Source: an uncultured Alistipes sp. (GTDB taxonomy: Bacteria > Bacteroidota > Bacteroidia > Bacteroidales > Rikenellaceae). Taken from it: a stretch of 64,000 nt of DNA. The stretch's first letter is position 1. The number at the start of each line of letters is the position of its first letter. The notes below the pieces were generated by a model. The model was not told where the DNA came from and did not search any database. It saw nothing but the letters and a program-made list of their open reading frames with translations. Positions 57,792 through 64,000 of the stretch are shown in pieces. A program made the translations under genes and the position numbers. The DNA is taken from positions 1-64,000 of the forward strand of contig CALDPX010000058.1 of assembly GCA_937911745.1 (NCBI GenBank). The letters are read 5' to 3'.

Positions 57792-60707
57792 TTAGAATTT
57801 TTGCAAAAAATCGGAAAGATTGACATCTCGGCTCAATCCCATCTTCCGCCTGAGGCGATAGCGAGCCATCTCCACGCTACGCACCGAGATATTCATTAGT
57901 GGCGCAATATCCTTGGTTTGCAAATCCATACGCAAATAGGCGCAGAGGCGTTGGTCATTGAGGTTGAGTTTGGGGAAAGCGGTCCCGAGTCGTTTGAGGT
58001 AGTCGTCATAGACGGTGTCGAAGTTGTTTGCAAATTTCTCCCAATCGCTATCGTGGGCAATGTTTTCGCGAATCTCCTTCTGTAATCGTTTTAGTTGTAT
58101 GGAGGCTTTTGCCACGTCGCCACTATGTAGTGTGGCGGCCACCTTACCAATGCTATTATCTACACTCATCAGAATCTCATTTTTGCGTATTAGATTGTGT
58201 GTCGAGGAGGCAAGTTCGTCACTCTTGGTGCGCAGATTGTGTTCGAGAGCCTGCTTTTGGAGCAGGATGATCTCCTTTTCGTGTTCCTTGGCCAGTTGCT
58301 CATTGTAGAGTTGTTGATTGCGCAACTCCTCCTCCTTTTGGCGCTGTATGTCGAGCAGTTTGCGATTAGAACGACGATTGAACAACATGATAAGAGCGCA
58401 AACCAACATCGCACCCACCAATGCGTATACGAAATAGGCGATGGGTGTTGCCCAGTAGGGTGGAGCAACAGAGAAGCGTAGCGAGGTGGACGACTCCTTG
58501 CCACTGATGCGATTGCGCGCTCTCACCATAAGTGTATATTTACCCCCTTTCAAACCTGTGTACTCTTTGGAATTGACGGTAGAAAAGTTGGACCATGAGG
58601 AGTCGTAGCCATCGAGCATAAAACTATACTCCACAGCATCGGTATCGCGAAATTCGGGCAAAGCAACCTCAATGTTTATGCAGTTATTACGGGCGGCGAT
58701 TTCGGGCATTGAGGCGTTCTCTACCACCGCTCTCTCTCCATAGATAAGGTGCTTGAAGGGTTTGGTTGTGTGGATGCTTTTTATGAAAACCCCATGGTCG
58801 TTATCACGCTCGCTACCTTGCTCCATTCTCTCCATATCTATCACCGAAAAGCCGTGCTCGCTACTGATTATTACCGTATTATCGTCGAGCATCTTCACAC
58901 TCTCGAAGCCTATAATCATCTCCTTGGTAAGGTGGTTGAGCGATGTAGAGTCGATGGTTATGGTGTTCTGGCTGTTGCGATAACCCATACCTATGAAATT
59001 CTCCGATACGAACAATACGCCTCTGTCTCGTAGCGGATGGATGCGTATGGAGGAGGGTTTTCGATTGGCAAACAAGACGTTCAGTTGAGAGTGAGGAACC
59101 ATCTTATCTCTTTCTCTGTCGAGTGTGAAAAAACCGCTGCCCGACGAGAATACAACCTCGCCGTCGAGTAGGTAGGGTACATTATTGTAGTCCTGAGGCA
59201 GTCCCTGCACTCTGCCATAGTGAGTCATGGTCTGCACATAGGTAAACTCTTTGTCGAACGTCAGGCGGAACAGACCACGCTGCCAGTGGGAGTACCACCA
59301 CGCCCCATCGCTGTCCTCGACAAACATTGCACTCGACTCTTCCAAGCCCTCCACCTGGTGCGAGAGTGCCCAGCGTCCCGCTTTGCGATGGATGACAAAG
59401 AGCCCCTTGTAGCCACAGCACAGCAACCTATCGCTCTTATCGGCTATGGGTACCACTTTCCATACGCCGCCAACACCTCTAATGTCATATCTGTTGCCAG
59501 ATTGATTGACATAAAGTCCCTCCTCGTGACAGCAAAAGAGTGCACCCTCCAACACACAAAGACTCCACACTTTTGCCACCGATTTTGTAACCGACTCGAA
59601 GTGTTGAACCTTCTCCAAACTCCCGTCAAAGTCAGTGCTGTATAATCCCTGATTGGTGCCAATGTACAATTGGTCGCCATAGACTGCCGAGTCGTATCCC
59701 GTACCATAATAACTGCTGCGCGCCACGAGCGAGTGGTCGGGTAGGCTCAGTTTTATGTGGTCGATACCATTGTCGAGTCCCACCCAAAGGTTGGCATCAT
59801 CGTCAAACAATAGCGATAAAATTCTGTTGTTCTGCAAGCCGTTGGTCGCATTGATATTGGAGTGGATACCCTTGTCGAGATCTATCAGCAGCAATCCCGA
59901 ACTAACCGTACCAACTGCCAACGTGGAATTCTCTATGGTGGCGCAAGTGGCGTGGTCGTTCATTAGAATGTTGTCGCAAGAGGTGACAATGCGCTGTATG
60001 CTATTTCCATCGTAGAGATAAAGACCTTTGTTGCTTGTGAGGAAAATAATGGAGCCGTTGCGCCATTCGATAAATCCGATTATCTTGTTGTTAATGAGCG
60101 GACTACCCCCGCCTATGGGAATCAATAAGTCGCTACTCATAACCATGGGACCGCTTTGAGATGTAGCAAAGAAGAAGGTGTCGTAGAGAACTGCCGAAGA
60201 GTCGATACGGTTGTTGTCGATGGCGAAAATTTTGCCCTCTCCGGTGGCTTGGTTGTAGCGAAATATGTTCCAATCTGTGCGGAAGAATATGTAGTCGCCC
60301 AAATGATCAATACCTATAAATTCAAACATCATCGCCTCGCGACTACTCTCGTCAAAAGCATCTTTAAGGGAGGTGAAACGCATCAGCCCATCCTCTCCCG
60401 ACGAAAAGTAGCCAAACTCATTGAAGGCTCCCGCATAGAGTCGCTTTTGATCCTCTACCCAACGCAAAGAGCGGATGTTCGTACCATTTGTGACATAGTA
60501 TTGGTTCCAATCGGAGCCGTCAAACTCTAAGAGTCCCGTGTGGTTGCCAAAATAGATGCACCCCGAAGAGGTCTGCTCAATGGCGTAGTTTTGAGCTCCA
60601 CCATTGTAGGTGGCTTTGGAATAATTGGATATTCTCGGCACCGTTGCGAGCGAAATTTCCACCGAAAGGGATAGTAGAAGGGCAAAAATAGTTAGCAGTC
60701 TTTTCAT
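57792..60707 (-). CDS. Membrane-anchored triple-tyrosine one-component regulator
   Basis: 971 residues. Signal (1-21), a large periplasmic beta-propeller sensor (about 25-665; short two-component-propeller-type repeats such as GLLEFDGSDWNQYYV and NKGLYLYDGNSIQRI), a Y_Y_Y domain (about 690-755, DAVEYSFMLDGYDSSWSNFSTVNSKEYTGL), one membrane helix (about 765-790), a coiled coil (about 795-890) and a LuxR-like HTH (about 900-965: LNLNDQRLCAYLRMDLQTKDIAPLMNISVRSVEMARYRLRRKMGL). There is no histidine kinase or receiver domain, so the sensor speaks straight to DNA. It is divergent from the SusC gene and upstream of the lipoproteins, the usual place for such regulators. Confidence 0.92.
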   Translation of the reverse strand: MKRLLTIFALLLSLSVEISLATVPRISNYSKATYNGGAQNYAIEQTSSGCIYFGNHTGLLEFDGSDWNQYYVTNGTNIRSLRWVEDQKRLYAGAFNEFGYFSSGEDGLMRFTSLKDAFDESSREAMMFEFIGIDHLGDYIFFRTDWNIFRYNQATGEGKIFAIDNNRIDSSAVLYDTFFFATSQSGPMVMSSDLLIPIGGGSPLINNKIIGFIEWRNGSIIFLTSNKGLYLYDGNSIQRIVTSCDNILMNDHATCATIENSTLAVGTVSSGLLLIDLDKGIHSNINATNGLQNNRILSLLFDDDANLWVGLDNGIDHIKLSLPDHSLVARSSYYGTGYDSAVYGDQLYIGTNQGLYSTDFDGSLEKVQHFESVTKSVAKVWSLCVLEGALFCCHEEGLYVNQSGNRYDIRGVGGVWKVVPIADKSDRLLCCGYKGLFVIHRKAGRWALSHQVEGLEESSAMFVEDSDGAWWYSHWQRGLFRLTFDKEFTYVQTMTHYGRVQGLPQDYNNVPYLLDGEVVFSSGSGFFTLDRERDKMVPHSQLNVLFANRKPSSIRIHPLRDRGVLFVSENFIGMGYRNSQNTITIDSTSLNHLTKEMIIGFESVKMLDDNTVIISSEHGFSVIDMERMEQGSERDNDHGVFIKSIHTTKPFKHLIYGERAVVENASMPEIAARNNCINIEVALPEFRDTDAVEYSFMLDGYDSSWSNFSTVNSKEYTGLKGGKYTLMVRARNRISGKESSTSLRFSVAPPYWATPIAYFVYALVGAMLVCALIMLFNRRSNRKLLDIQRQKEEELRNQQLYNEQLAKEHEKEIILLQKQALEHNLRTKSDELASSTHNLIRKNEILMSVDNSIGKVAATLHSGDVAKASIQLKRLQKEIRENIAHDSDWEKFANNFDTVYDDYLKRLGTAFPKLNLNDQRLCAYLRMDLQTKDIAPLMNISVRSVEMARYRLRRKMGLSRDVNLSDFLQKF

Positions 60708-60971
60708 ATCGATATGTTTGATTACTGCAAAGATAATATAATTAGTTGGTAGGATTAATTTTTTGCAAATTTTTTTATTATATGTCTTATTATCAGATAT
60801 GTTCTTTGTGTGTTGTGAAATTGTTGTTGTATTTTTTTATTGGCATTGTTGTATTTTTTATGAAACTAAAAAATGGGCTGAGATAGTTATACCCACTAAT
60901 TTTGTGCAACAAGGTCAAAGACGACAATCTGCAACCTCGAAACTTACAGCAACAAATAACCTTAATACAAT
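60708..60971. promoter_or_regulatory. Divergent control region between regulator and SusC genes
   Basis: 264 AT-rich bases. Minus-strand TATCTTTG at 60735-60728 serves the regulator; plus-strand TAATTTTG at 60897-60904 serves SusC with a leader of about 60 bases. Long T/A runs and the repeated word TTGTTGTATTTTTTAT (60825 and 60848 regions) lie between them. The regulator's own HTH probably acts here. Confidence 0.6.
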
Positions 60972-63900
60972 ATGAAGAGAATCCTTTTTATGTTGATTTT
61001 TGCCCTGCTGGGCGTTGCAAATCTTGCGGCTCAGAACATCACCGTAAGGGGCAATGTTAAATCCTCCGATGAGAATCTGCCGATTGTGGGAGCGACTATT
61101 ATGGTTGAGGGCACACAACAGGGCGAAACAACCGATCGCAACGGTAATTTCACCATCTCGGCAAAACCCAACGCCACGCTTACCATATCCTATCTCGGCT
61201 ATGAGGAGCAGAGTATTGCTATCGCCAATCGCTCTTCGTTGGAGATTGTGCTCTCGCCCGAGACCAATGTTTTCGACGAGGTGGTCATTATTGGTTATGG
61301 CGCTGTCAAGAAGAGCGACCTTACAGGTGCTGTGGCATCGCTCAAAGGCGACGAGTTGAAAAAGAATCCTGTGGCGAATGTTGCAGAGGCCCTGCAAGGT
61401 AAAATTGCGGGTGTGACGGTTACCTCCAATACGGGACAACCTGGCAGCGATGTGTCGGTGCGTATTAGGGGTATAGGTTCGGTGAATGCAGGTGTTACCC
61501 CTCTCTATGTTGTGGACGGAATGATTGTCGACAACATCAACTTCCTTTCGCCCAACGATATTGCCTCTACCGAGGTGCTCAAAGATGCCTCTTCGGCTGC
61601 AATCTATGGTTCGAGGGCAGCTAATGGTGTCATACTTGTGACCACCAAATCGGGCTCCAACAAGCAGCACACCAACATTACCTTTGAGGCTTATGCGGGT
61701 GTGCAGAGCCGTTGGAATAAACTCAGCCTAATGAGCGCCAATGAACAGATTGAGACGATGTTCAAAATTAACGATTTGGGACAAAAACAGTTGGAAGCAT
61801 ATCAAACAGGTGGTCTTAATGCTTGGCTCAATTACGCGCGCATCGGCGGTTTGGACGACTATCCAATAGCAGGCACAGCCGAGGGTAACTTCGACTATGC
61901 CTCCAACAATACCGATTGGCAAGATGCCGTATTCCGCGCTGCGCCTATTCAGAACTATTATGTGTCGGTGGATTCGGGCAACGAGAAGATGAAACAGACT
62001 TTTAGTGCAAACTACTTCTCGCAGGATGGTACCATCATTGGCTCTTACTACGACCGTATTAATTTGCGATACAACTCCTCTTCGCAACTAAAAAAGTGGC
62101 TCCGCATTGGCGAGACCTTCAACTTCTCGACCGTTTCGTCACGTTGGGCACTCAATAACAACTCTCAGCCGGGTGCTTCTGTTCTCTCGGCAGCCCTTGC
62201 AATGGCTCCCTGGGATCCCACACACTACCCTGCTGGCTCTCGCAACCATCTCGGAGGCGACCTCTCGAATAGGATTTCGGCTGCTTCGAACTTCCAAAAT
62301 GTGGTCAATCCCTTCTCGATGGCAGAGCACTCTCATCCACGAGGTGGCGAGGAGAGGTATGTAGGCTCGCTGTATGCCGACATAACCCCTACCAAGCACC
62401 TCACACTACGCTCGGATGTGAGTTTCGATATGAACTACAACCGCTATCGCTCCTTCTCCGACGAGTACCACTACTCCAATGCCGACAAGAACGATGCAAA
62501 CTCTATTGGTCAGAGTATGAGCCGTTCGCGCAAGGTTATCGTAAATAACTATGGTACCTACGCACGTGAGATTGGCAAGCACAACTTCTCGCTGATGGTG
62601 GGTCACACATTGGAGATGGCTTCTAATGAGAGTGTAGGCGTAGGCGGTAGGAATCTGCTCAATACAGACGAGCGTTTTTGGTCGCTCGGATACGCAACAA
62701 GCGACTTCACATACGGTGGTTCGTACTATGGCGAGTATCGTCGTATGTCGTTCATTGGTCGTGCACAATATGGTTACGACGACCGCTACCTTGTGACGCT
62801 CAACTGGCGTTCGGATGGCAATCGTGCGTTTCAGGGCAGCCCCTGGGGACACTTCCCTTCGGTGGCAGGTGCTTGGAAAATTTCCGAAGAGGAGTTCTTG
62901 GAGGACAACGAGAATATCTCGCTTTTGAAGGTCCGCCTCGGCTGGGGTAGACTCGGCAACGACAATGTCGATAGCAACCTCTTCACAATGACTATGGATT
63001 CGAGTATGTATGCCAACCTCGGCTATCCCTTTGGTCCCGGTAATGGCGACTTCCAGGAGCTTGTGACGGGTGCTGCCGTAACAAGCCAAAAGAACCTCGC
63101 AGGTCGTTGGGAGATTACCGAGCACTACAACCTCGGTATAGACTATGGTCTTTTCGATGACCGCCTGACGGGTTCGGTTGACCTTTTTATCCGCGACACG
63201 AAAGATATGTTGCTGGCTCGCAAGTGGCCCAACTATGCAGGTGTGCTCTATACGGCAGTCGATAATATCGGTACGATGCGTAACAAGGGTGTGGAATTCC
63301 AGGTGGCTTGGCAGGACAACTTTATGCTCGGTTCGCGCCCCTTCTCCTACCAAATTAGTGGTAATATGTCGTTTGTGGAGAACATTTTGGTCGATATGAA
63401 CGGTGCCGATAGGGTGTGGGGCGACAAGACCGTCACCGATCAGGGCTATGCCGTAGGCTCTTTCTGGGGCTACCAATACGATGGCATTTTCCGCTCCGAG
63501 GAGGAGATAAATGAGTTTTTCCGCATCATCCCCAACCCTCAAACCCAAGAGGAAATTGACTACAACGCCACCCGCAACATCCACAACTTTGCTGTCGGTG
63601 ATGTGAGATACAAAGACCTCAACAACGATGGTGAACTCGATGATGAGGAGGATATGTGTGTCATTGGTAACCCTTTCCCCAAATTTACCTACGGTCTTAA
63701 TCTTTCGCTCGATTGGGCTGGTTTCGATATGCAACTCTTCTTCCAGGGCGTCTACGGCAACACCATCTACAACGCACTGCGTGAGCGTATCGAGGGTAAT
63801 GGTTTGCAGTCTCAGTTGAGCACTGCAATGAGGGATGTATGGACACCTCAAACCCCCAACGGCGCACTGCCCAACCCCAACCACACCGTAAACTTCTACC

Positions 63901-64000
63901 AGTCGGACCGCTTCCTTGAAGATGGCTCCTATCTACGACTCAAAAACCTCCAAGTGGGTTATTCGCTACCTCGTAGATTGACCGAGAAGTTGCAAATCGC
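60972..64000 (+). CDS. SusC-family TonB-dependent receptor (runs off window end)
   Basis: At least 1009 residues, no stop before the window ends. Signal (LLGVANLAAQ), carboxypeptidase-regulatory-like domain (ITVRGNVKSSDENLPIVGATIMVEGT), the SusC-type TonB-box neighbourhood FDEVVIIGYGAVKKSDLTGAV, the plug VAEALQGKIAGVTVTSNTGQPG with VRIRGIGSVN, PLYVVDGMIVDN and VLKDASSAAIYGSRAANGVILVTTKSG, then the barrel. Imports an oligosaccharide together with a SusD partner, whose gene should lie to the right. This marks a polysaccharide-utilisation-type locus controlled by the neighbouring regulator. Confidence 0.97.
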   Translation, partial: MKRILFMLIFALLGVANLAAQNITVRGNVKSSDENLPIVGATIMVEGTQQGETTDRNGNFTISAKPNATLTISYLGYEEQSIAIANRSSLEIVLSPETNVFDEVVIIGYGAVKKSDLTGAVASLKGDELKKNPVANVAEALQGKIAGVTVTSNTGQPGSDVSVRIRGIGSVNAGVTPLYVVDGMIVDNINFLSPNDIASTEVLKDASSAAIYGSRAANGVILVTTKSGSNKQHTNITFEAYAGVQSRWNKLSLMSANEQIETMFKINDLGQKQLEAYQTGGLNAWLNYARIGGLDDYPIAGTAEGNFDYASNNTDWQDAVFRAAPIQNYYVSVDSGNEKMKQTFSANYFSQDGTIIGSYYDRINLRYNSSSQLKKWLRIGETFNFSTVSSRWALNNNSQPGASVLSAALAMAPWDPTHYPAGSRNHLGGDLSNRISAASNFQNVVNPFSMAEHSHPRGGEERYVGSLYADITPTKHLTLRSDVSFDMNYNRYRSFSDEYHYSNADKNDANSIGQSMSRSRKVIVNNYGTYAREIGKHNFSLMVGHTLEMASNESVGVGGRNLLNTDERFWSLGYATSDFTYGGSYYGEYRRMSFIGRAQYGYDDRYLVTLNWRSDGNRAFQGSPWGHFPSVAGAWKISEEEFLEDNENISLLKVRLGWGRLGNDNVDSNLFTMTMDSSMYANLGYPFGPGNGDFQELVTGAAVTSQKNLAGRWEITEHYNLGIDYGLFDDRLTGSVDLFIRDTKDMLLARKWPNYAGVLYTAVDNIGTMRNKGVEFQVAWQDNFMLGSRPFSYQISGNMSFVENILVDMNGADRVWGDKTVTDQGYAVGSFWGYQYDGIFRSEEEINEFFRIIPNPQTQEEIDYNATRNIHNFAVGDVRYKDLNNDGELDDEEDMCVIGNPFPKFTYGLNLSLDWAGFDMQLFFQGVYGNTIYNALRERIEGNGLQSQLSTAMRDVWTPQTPNGALPNPNHTVNFYQSDRFLEDGSYLRLKNLQVGYSLPRRLTEKLQI

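Overview
The window comes from a member of the Bacteroidota, most likely a gut Bacteroidales. The evidence is TAnnTTTG -7 promoter boxes with TTG/TTTG elements about 20 bases upstream, starts without Shine-Dalgarno sequences, SusC-type TonB receptors, BACON-domain lipoproteins, a Bacteroidota-type RpoZ and a membrane-anchored triple-tyrosine regulator. An Alistipes-like (Rikenellaceae) source is my guess from composition and intergenic repeat style; it is not proven.

Layout. 1-1200: 3' end of a 23S rRNA gene, 5S rRNA and a tail of repeated terminators and short tandem repeats. 1277-4163: CAT-like acetyltransferase, GyrI-like protein and an AT-richer patch with small membrane and outer-membrane proteins. 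4182-19853: housekeeping genes (hpf, a Xer recombinase, bamD, rpoZ, recN, rplT-rpmI, RluD-type pseudouridine synthase, PASTA protein, ECF sigma factor, glycosyltransferase, tgt, LptF/G permease, aspA, acyl-CoA synthetase), with gaps rich in structured repeats. 20478-23969: a minus-strand cassette of ABC exporter, S24/S26-type peptidase, PqqD-like protein and HPr-kinase-like protein, resembling RiPP or leader-peptide export machinery but with no recognised precursor. 24344-35749: a plus-strand run of a large mosaic lipoprotein, two surface NUC1-type nucleases, an endonuclease/exonuclease/phosphatase protein, a TonB-dependent receptor and a second surface lipoprotein; together they look like an extracellular nucleic-acid breakdown and uptake locus. 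35834-36787: YeiH-type transporter.

37005-46460: a phage-derived block (tail-like protein, HTH protein, ClpP-like head protease, capsid candidate, portal, connector, holin) with every frame open but no terminase, tape measure, integrase or replication gene. 46477-54534: GH3 glycosidase, AraC regulator and the divergent L-rhamnose operon rhaB-rhaA-rhaT-rhaD. 54690-64000: three surface lipoproteins, a 971-residue membrane-anchored one-component regulator and a divergent SusC gene cut by the window end; this is the left edge of a polysaccharide-utilisation-type locus.

Intergenic DNA is unusual: five exact copies of a 20-mer, 7-base and 9-base periodic tracts, a hairpin family whose stems change together while the loop is conserved, and a 41-base hairpin repeat. 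Some of these tracts supply the apparent start codons of genes. The best candidates for something new are the capsid-portal block without packaging genes, the peptidase/PqqD/HPrK/ABC cassette, the nuclease-receptor locus and the covarying hairpin family.
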